DNA from: Polyporus tsugae
Taxonomy: Eukaryota; Basidiomycota; Agaricomycetes; Polyporales; Polyporaceae
Length of the DNA: 64,000 bases
NCBI GenBank assembly: GCA_024305745.1
Contig: JAHRBS010000008.1
Coordinates: 1,612,001-1,676,000 of the forward strand
Direction of reading: 5' to 3'
The position numbers and the translations under genes were made by a program. The notes beneath the pieces were generated by a model, which was not told the DNA's origin, did not search any database, and saw nothing but the letters and a program-made list of their open reading frames with translations. How positions within the stretch are numbered: position 1 is the first letter of the stretch; each line of letters starts with the position of its first letter. This document shows, in pieces, positions 24,551 through 37,333 of this stretch.

Positions 24551-25507
24551 CTCTGCCGCAACCGTGGTCGCAGCGGGGGATAGGATATAGGGGAGGGGGG
24601 ACGAGGAGGGGAGGGACGATGATGATAGTCTGCGCGAACCTGCGCGACGACAGCGCTTCTGCTCTCGGTCAGTCGAGGTCAGTCGCGCACTGGTCGCGCG
24701 CGGCCCGCTTGATGGTACTGGTGCTTAACCACGACAATCCTACTACTCACCAAGACACGTAGCTTTAGTAACACAAGACTGAACAATTCCTGTCTGTTTA
24801 AGGGTTCATGGGATCTCCGTAACATCTTCCAAACATTTGTGCCCTCAAGACTCATGGTAAAGAACCGTCACCTAAGGGTGTTCCAAGGCTGGCAGGCGTC
24901 AGTTTCAAGCGTCATGCCTTTGCGGAGGAGCCTAAGTACCACGGAATCGTGTTGTGCAGTACACCGTAGGTTGCAAGAGCACCACAAACGTATACTTAAT
25001 CAATGTGGTGCCTATCACGCCCTTTGTCGCCCGGTCGATGTCCCCGAAGCATGCCCAATGGATGTAGAGTCTAACGAAAGACACCAGGGAGCTGTCCGAA
25101 CAGCGTAATGGACTATAATGATTCTAGGTGCTGAAATTTACTGCGAGCTGCTCTCCTTCTTCGACCGAACCGTCGACCAGCAGCTAGGTGTCGTATCCTC
25201 CCAGAACAATTTGGCGCGATCGCCTAAGCCATCGCATTGTAGTAGGTAGCCCGGATACCTCACGCCAGCCAATGGGTAAGTAGTAAAAGACGTGGGGGCG
25301 AGCAAACTGGGAAGATCAAACTTCATTATGCATCGATATGACGGACTGAGCTCTTGACATCGGGGGCCGAGGGCACGAAAGGTAAAAGTGATGAACGAAG
25401 TGGTCCAAGGCTAGGAGCGATAGAGGCCGAGCCACGCAGTCGCCAAAGACAGAGTAAGATCCCCAGCCAGGACGAGACCATACGCCACCATAGTCGCAAC
25501 AGAACGC
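24551..25507. other. Intergenic region upstream of the Afi1-like gene
   Basis: Nearly 1 kb without a convincing open frame. It should contain the promoter of the Afi1-like gene and the 3' UTR of the next gene. Confidence 0.5.
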
Positions 25508-26085
25508 TCAGGATCCCAGTCCAGTCAAAGCAGCCAGAGCGAGCTTGATCCGCGTGATGAAGTCGTGCAAGCGTTGACGCGTCTGCTCTGTACCATCCAA
25601 AAAAATCCGAGTCAGCTGCATATATGGCACGGAGGAACGCGCCTACCAACGACCGAAACGGACGCGGACGGCGACGGTGAGGGGGTGGGAGGTGGAGGTG
25701 GAGCAGACGTGCCTTGGTCTTTCTCTGCGTCCCTAAGCGTCTTCACTTCCTTCTCGAGCAGGTCCGCCATCTTCTCGCCCTCGTGCGCGGGGCGCGCAGC
25801 AGACCATGCGTGGAAGTCGATTATGAGCTCGAGAAGCATGGCATTGAGCTCTAAACACAGCCATAAACAACGGCAAGACCTTGTCAGGTGCTATACAAGT
25901 CGGCAGGAGCGCATATACTCACTTTCTAGGAACTCCGCGTCCCTCTTCGTTTCGTTCTCGAAGGGCGTCACCACTTGGGCGCCATGGTCAAAAGCTGGGA
26001 GGGACTCGGAGAGTATGGCCGTGACCGTCTTTCGAGCCGTCGATGATGCACCTTTTGAAGGCTCCATGGAGGACGTCGTCGCCAT
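25508..26085 (-). CDS. Small coiled-coil protein of unknown function
   Basis: Exons 25923..26085, 25647..25850 and 25508..25587 give 148 residues. The start ATG is at 26085. The helical stretch FENETKRDAEFLEKLNAML and later MADLLEKEVKTLRDAEKD look like coiled coil. A run of prolines (PPPPPTPSPSPS) interrupts it, and a final amphipathic helix begins EQTRQRLHDFITRIKLALAA. All three exons share phase and use consensus splice sites (GTGAGT, GTAGGC, with TTTAG and TACAG acceptors), so a real gene is likely. I do not recognise the family. Small subunits of trafficking or kinetochore complexes have this look, but that is only a guess. Confidence 0.6.
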
Positions 26086-26517
26086 TGCAGATTGCCGGAC
26101 GGTCACAGTGGTCGCAGGATGACAAGCAGAAAGCGGAGCACAGAACCGGTAGGGGTCAAATTGAAACTCCGAAACGCGTAAACAACGCGTAAACAACACG
26201 TCTGTGGCTCACCAAGCCAGCATTCGAGAGCGCGGATCGCCACGACAAGCAAGACAGGGAATGTCAGGGATCCGAAATCCCCTTCATCTTGCACAGAAAT
26301 TTAGGGGAACATATATACGTATTACACTACATTACACAGGATGATGGCTGATCGGTGTACTATACAGATTACATGCGTATGGCTGGATCGACAAGTCGAC
26401 TCGGACCCAAGCTTGTGGGGCATAACGAATATTGTACACTAAGGAATACTGTGAAAGCCGGAGACGAGACAGTACTTGCGATAAGTTAACACATTACTAT
26501 AGCTTCGGGATGAGCCG
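26086..26517. other. Intergenic region between the coiled-coil gene and metacaspase 1
   Basis: It holds the promoter of the coiled-coil gene and the 3' UTR of metacaspase 1. It is slightly AT-richer around 26280-26420. No gene is seen. Confidence 0.5.
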
Positions 26518-28400
26518 TTAAAGATCGAATCGAAAGGTTTCGCGCAAAGTCTACAAGGTGAATGGAGCAAGCAGGACCGAGTCTGGCCGAAGGCTACCCA
26601 GCTACCAAACGCAGAAGTGAGCATCGGTGCGGCAGAGGGATAAGGACGACATACCTGAGGTCTAGGGGCAACGAAATCCTCGAACAAGTCGCTTCCGCGG
26701 GACAAGACGTCCGACTTCCGGCGCGCTTCCAGCTTCTGGTTTTCTTCCTCGGTAACATGGAGAATGCGTTTCCTGAGATCGGAGTGCGCTTCAACGTCTT
26801 GCCCCCTTAAACTGTTATCATTATAGGATTAACGTACCTGAGGTACTTCAACAGCTCCTTATGAGTCAGATTGGGCGTCGAATCTGTGATAGAGAGCATG
26901 AGCCTCTTCTGAACTACTTCGAACTCAGGCATGCGCAGAAGGCTTACGGAGAACCTGTGTGAACGCCTGTGGATAGCTTTGATTAGACGTTTATTGGAAA
27001 TAGTGGTGTATTCGAGACACGCCTTCATAAATATACCACCACTCTTCTTCCCGAACGTTATCTCGTCATCCAGACATGCTGACCACGACGTCTACAGCAG
27101 CGACGGGTCAGCATTAATACGAGCATTCACTATCAGTCTCTAGAATGCTTACCACCTCCTTGTCGAAGTACCGAAAGCTTGGAGGGTATGCGCTTCGTGC
27201 ATTGGGCCACATGTACGGGGCGCTATCAGCGTGCCCATCGTGCAGCGTCTCCATCTGGGCTATACCACTCGATGAGAACGTTGTCTTATCAGCACCACAG
27301 TAATCGTTTGCCCACCAAAGGCACGTGGCGCACGCGGTGCCGTCGAGCGAGCTGTATGAAACACCGGCGTCAGCGCGCGGGTTGTTTCAAGGCACTGAAG
27401 CGACTCACGACTGAAGAGTGGAGAATCTGGGGTGGTCACTGGACTAAACGCCTCGACATTTGGGAGGTCTGTCGATGCGAATCGCCGTAAGCCACACGTC
27501 GTAAAGGCAGGGAAAGAGTCGAGCGTACCAGATGCTGTCCCGGAGTGACAGCAGTCGAAGATCATCTGATCCCGAGGTCAATAAAAATCCGGAGTGGTGG
27601 CGGCGGAGACGGTACGAACCGTGCAATGAACGCCCTCAGCCAACTGGTCGACGAATATGTCTCGGATTTCCTATTCAGAGACAGTCAAAGACTGTTTGGA
27701 GACTGATTACAGTGTCCCGCTACTACTCACATCGTCCCGAATGAAATTAACAAAGTTGTCTGGAGCTTCGGCTGCAGGGTCAATGGTGCAATCCACGGGC
27801 AACAAGACTACAGGGCGATCAATAAACGTCAGGATGGTCCCGAATCATGTGTAGAGCCACAAAGCCCGTACTTTCGTCCATGCCGTCAACCTCATAAAGG
27901 TCGACTAGCGCTCGAACCTGACCACCGTGGCCTGAGACTAGGATAAGAACGATGGATCAGCTTCCTTCATCACGTATCCGAAGCTGAACTCCTTACATGA
28001 GAACACAATGTGGTCCCCTGCCTGCTTGCCGGCGATGAGCTTCTTCATCGCTCCGATCTATCGCTCGAGTTATCATCGTAGTCCATATGTACCAAGGGGA
28101 CGTTGTACGCACGATATTGTCCCTTGTTGGCCAAGATTCATGAGGCACATCCTCAGAGTCGACCAGGGTCGTGATATCTTCGTCTCGATAATCATACCTG
28201 CCTGTAGGAATGGTCAGTGTTGCACTCGGCAACACGGAGAGCGCGGGCCACGTACTCGTTAGCAGCCTGCGCAGGTGCATCATGTCCTTGTGTGCCCCGG
28301 CCTGGATCTGAAACCCATTCTCGTTGAGGTTTGTGTTCGTGGCATAGCTGACGCCGACGAGGAGCGCCTCCTTGACGATCTGCCGAGTGGGGACTGGCAT
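26518..28400 (-). CDS. Metacaspase 1 (peptidase C14 family)
   Basis: Fifteen exons: 28256..28400, 28113..28201, 27997..28057, 27872..27937, 27731..27807, 27620..27670, 27529..27565, 27409..27468, 27296..27351, 27153..27254, 27023..27091, 26948..26966, 26838..26883, 26655..26805, 26518..26550; 353 residues. The p20 domain shows ALLVGVSYA, AGAHKDMMHLRRLL, the catalytic His in SGHGGQ and the catalytic Cys in FDCCHSGTAS. The p10 part shows TSWSACLDDEITFGKKSGG. There is no Pro/Gln-rich prodomain. Metacaspases are Ca-dependent Arg/Lys-specific cysteine peptidases linked to stress and cell death. Introns match those of metacaspase 2 at most positions. The exons around 27296..27468, including a 41-nt intron, are the least certain. 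The intron 26967..27022 needs a GC donor. Confidence 0.85.
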
Positions 28401-31400
28401 CGCAGCGATCGAGCGAAGGTCGGTCTACGAGTAGTAGCAAGCGGTAGTTGGTCAGAGAAGGCGCTCGCTCATCGACGAGCAAACGAAGCGAGGTGTTGAG
28501 ATGCCCGCCGTATGCAGGCTGTTTATAAGTACATAAGTACATCCGTCGACCGACACCGTCGCACCAAATTAGAGTGATGATGGAACGCCAAACTCTATGA
28601 GGCACTGCAAACCTTCTCCCGGAACACTTACCATCGGCGCTTCGAGCCGCTAGTGTGTCACAAACCGGTACCAACCTCCCCTTCGGGCAGTACAGTGGTC
28701 TCGCTCTCCGGCGGCCTGGTCCCTTAGGCTGGCACGATCATACATTGTGTGCGAGTTCTGTGCCAGTCATCTTTGAAATTTCCCGGAAGGGCTTAGTGCG
28801 CACGACAAATTGGGCGGGCGGCCCGCCCCCCTCGGCGTTCTTTGTCCTAAATGGCGTGCACTTGTCATGCCTTCCCTGCAAGAATACAGTGGGCGCTGGG
28901 CACGGGAGGTGAAAGGGGCGAGGGAACGATCGCGGAGCCAGCCGCGAACTCACCTGGCGTGCAGCTGACGCGTCCGAAGCTGAACTCCGTCGTCCAGCGC
29001 CCGGCTCGCCGAGGTCGTAGCTGCCACTTGTGGTCGATCTGCGTTGTGCTTCCCAGGTTGTTTGGACGTCGAGTTACGTCCTGTGCATCTTTCCTGGAGT
29101 GCGGGGCCTTCTTTTGTATGTGATAACGCTCGGAGGAGAAACCTCCGAGTCAGTGCCTTTCTGCCCTGAAGTTGTGCGGTCGATCATTCCGCGATACGCC
29201 TTGCGATTGTGAGCCTAGCGTCGAGAAGCTGTCATGAAGTGAAAACCAACGTGAATCAGTAAGCTTAAAGTGTCGTTGAGCCGTACAGGTAAAGAGGGAT
29301 ACCGTATCCTATCGTGTCAGATCAACCCTCGAGCTTGGGGATTATCGACAACAGATCACGGCTCTATGCAGCTGAAGTCTACATACCACAGAACAGTTGG
29401 AAACCTGTGTACAGAAGACACCAGTGCGCTCAGACCGATGAAGATCGGACATTGCCTTCTCGTCGAGCTTCTACCATCTATGTACAGCGATCCCAACGAA
29501 GTTCGAACCACCACGCGGGCCCATATCATTGACAGATATAGCGCCGCAGTGAAGGAAGAAGGGATCTTATCTCAACTTGGACGCCTTTAGATGCCCGTCC
29601 CCGCACTGACCCCGCGCAATGCCGACTACTCGGAGGCTTTCCCGAAGGCCATGGTGCCTGGAGTGGCCGATACCTCGCCATATCAATGTCGCCACGCGCC
29701 ATCCGCAGTAGGGAACGGTGGGATAAGCGCAGAAAGTATGAAAAGGAATGTGGTCAAAACGCCGCGCTGGCGATTCACGGCGCGCGTAATGTGGTTTGTT
29801 AGATGGAAAATACGCTCGATCGTGGGCATTTAGTTGCAGTAACGGGTCCGATGCCACCCCTTGAGGTTGGTGTGCTCTTTCAGAAGCACGCCCGATCACT
29901 GCGAACTCCACCAGAAAAAGCGAGGGTACGTGGACAATGGCATCTACGTTCCACATGGTGTCATGATCTGAAGAGTACGAGGTGGATATATCGGCGAGCT
30001 TGTCGCGGAAGATGTGGAGATTGGAAGCCGCTGCGCCGCCCGAGTTTACAGAGAAAACGGTGAACATCGTCTGGACATGAGCGGAATATGACATCACAAC
30101 TTCTATTCTGGCCCTCTACGCACTTATAGACCGATCTCGACACTCATGGAAATTATGTTGAATCCGAGGCAAATTCACAGTCGACGATCGGCCTATGTAA
30201 GCCACTGCTGCATCGTGACACCAAGTCCCCCGCCCCGAGGTGCGCTTACGGTCTCGCTAGGTGGCTATCTCGCGTGCGCGCGCGAAGCATAACAGCGGCC
30301 ACTCAGAAGTCAGTACTCGGCATCCGCGTTGCGTAGACACCCCCGCACGATCTCTGTTAAACCCTCCCTAACCTCCATCAGGGGCTGTGAATCGCGCCCC
30401 GGACAGACCGTGAACAGCCCGCCAACGGGTCCGTATGCCCCCGCGAGCCAAACTGTGGGTGTGCACACATCGCGTCATTGACCAGCTTTCGGTGCTCGAC
30501 TGGGCGCTCCCGAAGTGCGCCGAATTGCTTCATCGTGGTAAACTCCAACACCGGGAAGACCACGCCTGGACGCCCGGACACGGAACGAAAGCAGTTCACC
30601 ACCATCGCCGCTTGCGAGATGCGGTGGACGGTGGCATCCAAAAGGAAGCAACCGTGACAGATGGAAGTGGGTGGAGGATGCATGACACCCGCGGCTGTCA
30701 ACCAGAATGTCGCGTGCCCTGTACACCACATCTCATGAGGAACGACGCACCGCTGAGACTTTTGCTTGTCGAATTTCCGGAGGAAAAAAGGGCAAACCAA
30801 TATATGTACCAGTGTCACTACTTCCTCCGAGTCCCCGCAGTGAGATCTTGAGAGCGCGTCCTCGCGGCGGCACAGCTACGGAGGCGCTAGGCTGGATCCT
30901 GTACATGGTGGGCGAACTGGAAGATTTCGCAGGCAAAACTTTTCGCAACGGCGCACAATTGAGCGGAAGGCACCACGGGTCGATGAAAGAAAGGTCTAGA
31001 CTCACCCGGCGCAGCAGTTGGGTAACAGGTGAGGTCACGAGAAAGGGCCAGCTCTGGTCTCGCACCAACCAGTGTTTACTCACCACACAAGGACAAGCAT
31101 GGACTTCGAGAGACGCTTAGCAAGATGCTTCGAGACCCTTGTCAGCGAAAAGAGTCACTAGGAAACAGGCCTCGTCGTACGGTGGTGTTTATAGAACCGA
31201 AGCGAATTCGTATTGTCGGACGGGGCTTCGGGTGAGTCAGCCTGAGGATGGCAAAGCTCGTTCTCATGGCGACAGTCCTGCGTGGAGCTGGAGTTGGTCC
31301 ATGTTGACGAAGCATTTCTTGAAACAGCCATCCAGGTTCCAGCACTCGAAGCTCAGCATTCGTAAGAATCAAAGGAGGAGGAGTTTCGTGGTGGAATAAG

Positions 31401-31689
31401 CCAGCGTATGTCGTCCAATCGCGTTCCGAGCTCCGCTGGGCAGCAGAACCCTGCCCACGTGGCATCGGCAAACTCCTTGTATTCGGCGAGCGGACGGCAA
31501 CCAAGGGAACCGTTTACCCAGTGCCAGTGGAAAGAGCCCAAGCCTACATATGTACATAGTTAGACGAGCAAACCATGCTTGCTCCAGGCCTCCCTGCATA
31601 CGTGTCTCGTAAGTGCAGATCATATGGATTCCGGCGTACATAGTGCTAACGATTCACTCTCAGTGGATGACTGAAGGCAGTACACGATA
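28401..31689. other. Gene-poor stretch between metacaspase 1 and the F-box gene
   Basis: About 3.3 kb with many short overlapping frames on both strands but no family I can recognise and no splice-consistent model. A perfect 8-bp hairpin (CTCGGAGG / CCTCCGAG, loop of 5) sits at 29129-29149. It may contain decayed genes or mobile-element relics. Confidence 0.45.
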
Positions 31690-33070
31690 TGTCGAACCAG
31701 ATTTGCGCGGCGTGGTACTACAGGAAAGGTATGTCGATCTCCTTGCCATCGGCATGAACCCCGCGGTCGACAAGCTCACTGTTCGCCAGCGGAACCACAC
31801 TCTCTACAAATGGAGCGGACGACAAGACCGCCGGGATAGGCGATCTTCCCGCAGAGCTGTTCCACAATATCCTCGATCTTCTCCACTGTACCGACCATGG
31901 CACACTGACTTCATGCACGTTGGTCTGCCATGGCTGGTTGGATATCAGCCGGCGACACCTATTCTCGGAGCTCCACGTCCTCCGAAGCTGCAACGAGACT
32001 TTCCAGAGTCTTGTAGACTGGATCGAGCAGCACGCGATCCATGCGGGGTGTATTCGAACTCTCAGTCTCGAATCACGGCTTGTCAGCGTGCCACCCCAGG
32101 TCTCTCTGATGCCGTCTCTCGCATTGGACACCCTCTCCCGTCTGCTCCGTATCTTACCCAACCTACAGGGACTTCGATTACACCAATTGAAGATCAATTC
32201 ACCGACCTCTTCCCTCGCCACCTCTCCGACCTCCTATTCTCCCTCGGGCCGGTACAGCCTCGGACATATGGAGTACGAGAAGTGCCTTTGCGAGCTAAGT
32301 CGCACATTCGAGCTGCTTTCTTGGTTTCATATCGACCATCTGGATTTCGATCCCCTCTTCCTCGACGCTAAGGATGCGACGATGCAGCCAGGCGACTACA
32401 CGCTCGACGTCCACTCGTTGTGTGTCAGCCCACTTACCGAAGATCCTTTGGTGGCGTTCCAAGCCCTCCAGCAGTTCGTGCGACCCAACATGCTCAGGTC
32501 ATTTCGGTATCCCTCCCCAGGGCTGTGCCCAACACCCCTCCCCGTCGTAGACTTCCTCCGAGGCGTGGGCCAGCGCATCGTCGACCTGAACCTGTGTCCC
32601 AGTAAGTACCCTTGCTGCCCCCCCGTCGACGAACGTCCCTGACGCTGTTCTACACAGGTGCCGAGGACGACTATCTCGTCCTCCCCCAGCTGCCGAGCCT
32701 CCAAGTCTTCCGGTATCACACCTGTGTCCCCTTCCTATGCTCCCCCGCCAATTTGAGCGACCACGAAGCCGCCTTTGCGCCATTCAAGGATTCGTGGATC
32801 CTCCACCTCCCGGCCGACCTCGAGCAGCTCATCATCTACCTTCAGTACGGCGAACCAGTGGTCTCGCCAGGGCCAAACTCGACGGCCCTCTGGGGGCTTG
32901 AGGGTGTCCTCCAGGCGCGCTTCCGCGTCCTGAAGAAGTTGTCGTTCATCTTCCCGGAGCTTCCGTGCGATTTGGCGTCCGTGACCGCGGCGGCGGCGGT
33001 GTGCTTCCCGGCGTTCCACGAGCGGGGAGTCCTGGAGGTCATAGTCAGGAACTGGGAGTTAGAATGGTGA
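31690..33070 (+). CDS. F-box protein
   Basis: The body is clear: exon 31840..32601 and exon 32658..33070, joined by a GTAAGT...CACAG intron. It opens with an F-box (DLPAELFHNILDLL, then TLVCHGWLDISRRHLFSELHV) and continues with leucine-rich stretches. F-box proteins are substrate adaptors of SCF ubiquitin ligases. The 5' end is uncertain. No ATG lies in frame just before the F-box, and the best model adds a short exon 31690..31729 (MSNQICAAWYYRKG) over a 110-nt intron. The 3' end is either the TGA right after ELEW (33068-33070) or, if GTGAGT at that point is used as a donor, a short further exon ending near 33183. About 405 residues in the short model. Confidence 0.72.
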
Positions 33071-35452
33071 GTGTATGCGCGGGTGCAGGCGCGTTTTGTT
33101 TTCCAGCTACTGACGTGGGTTTGTTCGCCAGTCGCGATTGGAACGTATACGGATATCTTCACGACTGTCAGAGCGCTATCTGACTCGCCTGGTGTAGACC
33201 GAGATCTTCGCTAGTACCTAGGGGACATGAACGTTGCTGATAGTTAAATGTGCTTTAGACTAGAATGTCTATGTGATCATATCGCTGTCAAGGCCTGTGG
33301 TGCTATGGCGCTTGCTTGCCACGCTTGTCCATGGCGGAGTGCGAAAGTTTGTGCGGAGCAAACCGTATGTTAGAGGGCCATGCGCCAGGGCCCAGAACGT
33401 TTGTTCGGAGTACGAAATGTAAGCTCGGAGCTGCGTCTCAGGGCTCTCTCCTTTACTGTGCTCCGCCCGCTGCCATGGTGAGTGTCGGAATCCCTCCCTG
33501 GCAATTTCCATTCAGCAGGCTTTATCTTTGTGGATACAGGTGCACAAGGTCTAGACCGGTGAAACTCGCTCGTATTGCACCCGTCGTACTAATCCTGACG
33601 CCGGATCCCTCGCACGTCGATTCCGCTCAAGGTTCGGTTCATGCATGGCGCACGGTGACACAGCGCCTTCTGTACCTGTGCTCGAAGGTGTCCCGTATCT
33701 TCCTTTCTATCGGACGCCGGACGTGTCCACTTTCGCTCAGCTGGTGCGTCCTTCTTTGGAGCTAGCAAAGACAGTGTGCTTGGAAATTTTACTGCTCCTC
33801 GAGGCGGATTGGAGCCCATGTGGGTGCGACGGTCGCCCGTCTCAGTCTCATCCGGGCGAAGACCGTCTGTCGTACGCACCTACTGGGTTTTTTTTTTTGG
33901 GTGGCCATTCGTACGATGGCTAATAACCGCCGATGGGAAGCTGGTCTATGACATGCTAGCGTCCCGTCTGCTGCCCTGAACGTGTATCACTTCCACTTTG
34001 TTGGTGGATGGATTAGACGTTAGGCGGCGAATCCAAGGGGGCGGTGAACCCTTGCTCATGCGAGACGCGGTTGAAGCGGCCGATGGACATGGCGCCTCGG
34101 TCATTTGTAAACCAATCCTCCTGTGGAACAACTGCCGGCGCGTGTGTGGTGGGTTTGCCGTGTCTGTGGGCTCTTCGTCCGTCCTAATCCCATTCTGGTA
34201 GACAGTTATTTAGATAGGACGGGGTGGTTTCATGTTACGTGGTGGCAGACAGGGTGTCGCCGTGTTGCGTGGTGGCTACCTTCGAAGGGGACGTGTCTCC
34301 TGGAGCTTCGTATCCGTGTGTTTTTGCGCGAAGGTTCTGTTGATGGACCAGTCGTCCGCCTTCCAAGTCGCGTTTAGTATGGCGTACCTCACGAAATGCC
34401 GTCCAAAGGCGTTTATTGCATCGAAATGACCCCAAAAGAAGCCCCTCAAGAGGTGTCTCATGTTGCCCATTATCTGCGCCTTGAACCATACATGGCGTTC
34501 GAAGACCTTCACATTCGCGTGTGTCGCACGTCCTGACCACATCCATCCGATGGAGGTGGACCCGAACACGAGAAAAAATGCCTGCGGTTCTGGAATTCAC
34601 AGATCGCAAGCCTCGCTCGAGGCCTAACAGTCCATGGAGATATTCAGTTCCTTTTGGAAGGCTATTCGGTGCGGAACAACGCATGGCATTGTGGTGGTAG
34701 AACGCACCGGAGAAGATTCGCTGCCTGACAGAGCTCCTGGTTCATCGGGCTGAACAGAGTTCGTGCGGTTCTCGTTGTTCTGGAAGACACTACATACTGG
34801 CCAAATTTGCATGTGCGGTGGGTCCAACCGGCATGAAGGTGGCTGTAAAAACTGGATGTTATGGTTCACCACGGTGCTAACCATATGATGGCGCCTTGAC
34901 CTGCCCCACTGTGGCAAGTGCTGTATGTACATGGGTTGTGGTTCCTTTCCGGCAGGCTCCCAGGTCTGTACAGATCATAAAGCAATTTTAGAAGCCGGTG
35001 GGCCTGAGAATTGTGGTGAAGATCCAGACCCACCGCGGCGAACGAGGCGGTTGTGGACGCCTGTAGCATCTGTTTAGGTTCGTGCCTCAGACACCTCCGA
35101 TCGGAGGTACGAGACACCGCTCCCCAGTCTTGTCCATGCAATCCACCTCTCACGCCGCTGTCCCTGCCATCTTGCAGGAGGAGTGGCCCCAATGGTTGGT
35201 TGGAGCGCCGCGATAAAGGTAAGTAAGCTCCTCCAGGGAATCCTGTTGAATGCTCGACAGGAACTGGATGATTGCGCGAACCTAGACGCACCGTCGTGCA
35301 CGACTGCTTAGGAAATGATACTACACCGCCCCCTAGAACCTTCAGAATGGTTTAGCAATTGTTACAGGCGTCTTTGTGGTCCACAGCGGCTGCGATGCCA
35401 CTGGCACCTGAAGGTCCACCACGCGAAGTTCACGTACGGTGGCTTTTTGCAG
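33071..35452. other. Gene-poor stretch between the F-box gene and metacaspase 2
   Basis: About 2.4 kb. Weak coding-like frames exist on the minus strand (34276-34569, 34624-35291), but no family, start or splice pattern supports them. A perfect 16-bp palindrome made of CCTCCGA and its mirror is centred at 35100. A run of ten T lies near 33890. Confidence 0.45.
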
Positions 35453-35460
35453 TATAAAAA
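35453..35460 (+). promoter_or_regulatory. TATA box of metacaspase 2
   Basis: TATAAAAA lies 131 bp upstream of the start codon, a normal spacing for a fungal core promoter. Confidence 0.6.
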
Positions 35461-35590
35461 GGGGGATGTACGAGCTGCTTAGGTAGGTCTCAACATCGCT
35501 CTCGGCCTCTGCTACTCGGCGAACACTTGAACTGACTTTGCAGTCCTGTAACCTCGAACACTCATTGTCAACGTCTCTCCAATCTCCCCG

Positions 35591-37333
35591 ATGCCGGTTC
35601 GGACGCCTGTGAAGAAAGCAGTTCTGGTCGGCGTCCAGTCCAGTCTCGTCAAGTCTCTCGGGGAGGCTTCGGGTGCGCACAAGGACGTGAAGAAGTTGTT
35701 GAACCTCCTGACCAGTACGTCGAAGCCCTCAGCTCCTGTGTATTAAGACAGTACTGAATCTCTTCATGCCAGAAACTTACCAATACAATCGCCAGGATAT
35801 CACACTTCTAATGGACTCCGAAGAGTTACAACCCGAGCACTGCCAGTTGCCGACGGAGGAGAACATTGTAAGTATATTCATGCTCTGAACCAACCTCTGA
35901 CTAAAGGGCAGCGCAGTCGAAAGCTATGAGGGACCTCGTTGCGAACACACAGCCCGGCGACCACATCGTCTTCGCTTGTAAGTTTGGCAAAATTGGTCGA
36001 CTGGGTCAGGTGCTCATGGACGCGCTCCACCGTCGCGTTTCTAGTTTCTGGCCACGGTGATCAAGATGTTCCCACAGAAGACAGGAACGAGAGGGACGGG
36101 AGAGATGAAGGTGAGTTGTTTCGTCCCTTGAACAGCGCCACCCAAAGCCTGACCACGTGTCGTAGTCTTGATGCCTTGCGACTGCGAGGAAGTTGTTGGC
36201 GTGAATCCAGATGCCTGCAAGTATTCACACTTCATACGCGATGATGTGGGTCTGCAAGTTATTTGCATCAATGCTGAACTGAGAGAGCCCGCAAACAGGA
36301 TATCCGAAAGATATTTGTTGACCAGCTCCAGGAAGGCGTTCACTGCACTGTGCGTCTACTACCACATGTCACTTGACCCTATTCTTCGCTTGACTGTCAT
36401 GCTTGGTAGTTGATTTTTGACTGCTGCCACTCTGGAACGGCTTGTGGTACGCTCTTTCGATGTATGTGAGCGGTTACTCCGGTTGATTGATGAGCTCCTT
36501 CTACATAGACCTTCCAGAGGTCATAGATGAAGACGAAGACAGTGACGAAGATGACGAAGATGGAGATGAACACTCCCTTACCAAGTCAGGCGCACCTGGT
36601 TTCAGTAAGTCTCACAATATATTGTGAGCCGTATCATACAGGTTTCTCACCCTGATACAGCTAAGGAGGAAACACTGCACCACCGGCACGCTGCCAATTC
36701 CAAGGAGAGTGACCCCAACATTGCGACGGGCAGCCAGGAACATGGTCATGCTTCAGCGAAGGAAGTGGTAAGCCGCAATACGGTCTCCGTGCTTCTGGCT
36801 ACGAACCTGATTATCCGTGATAGACGTCATGGTCTGCTTGCTCGGACAACCAGCTGACTTACGGGGGTCCGAAGGGTGGTATGTTCATTAATGTAAGACT
36901 TCCGAAGATGCTACCGGTTATGAACACGTTGTCTGACTTATGATACACAGGCATTCGTTAATATCCTTCGAAGTATGTCCTCGAAACAACTTAAAGAATT
37001 CCATACTTACCTTGATTGGCGTAGGCCTTGACGGCAAGAGTATCACACATAGGGAGTTGTTGCTGGGCCTCCGGTACGCTTCGGACATATTGAGTTCGAA
37101 TTAAGGTTTCCTAACCCAGCCCGGCTTCAGGGCCAAGCTCAAAGCTGCTACTCGCAGGGCTAACTTGAAACAGCGTGATGCTTCCTCTCAACCGAACGAA
37201 TGTTACGAGACTCCGCGACCACAGGTATGTGCATTTTCCTTGTCATCCGGAACAAGGGCACAGATTAAAAGGGGCTTTGTAGCTCGGGAGTCTCATACCT
37301 GAGTCCATCCTCGATAAATGGTTCACCTTCTAG
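35591..37333 (+). CDS. Metacaspase 2 (peptidase C14 family)
   Basis: Fourteen exons: 35591..35714, 35773..35867, 35917..35977, 36045..36110, 36166..36245, 36299..36349, 36410..36446, 36509..36604, 36661..36767, 36824..36892, 36951..36972, 37025..37073, 37131..37224, 37283..37333; 333 residues. The p20 segment starts KKAVLVGVQSS. The catalytic His is in FSGHGDQ and the Cys in FDCCHSGTAC. An acidic insert of 14 D/E out of 18 residues follows (exon 36509..36604). The p10 part has TSWSACSDNQLTYGGPKGG, and the protein ends PQLGSLIPE...FTF. Exons of 61, 66, 51, 37 and 69 nt match metacaspase 1 exactly, so the two are paralogs. All introns are GT-AG and all phases close, so the gene looks intact. 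No N-terminal prodomain is present. Confidence 0.88.

Noticed and set aside
34276..35291. Coding-like minus-strand frames with aromatic-rich phrases
   Set aside because: No start, splice pattern or family could be supported. Possibly mobile-element relics.
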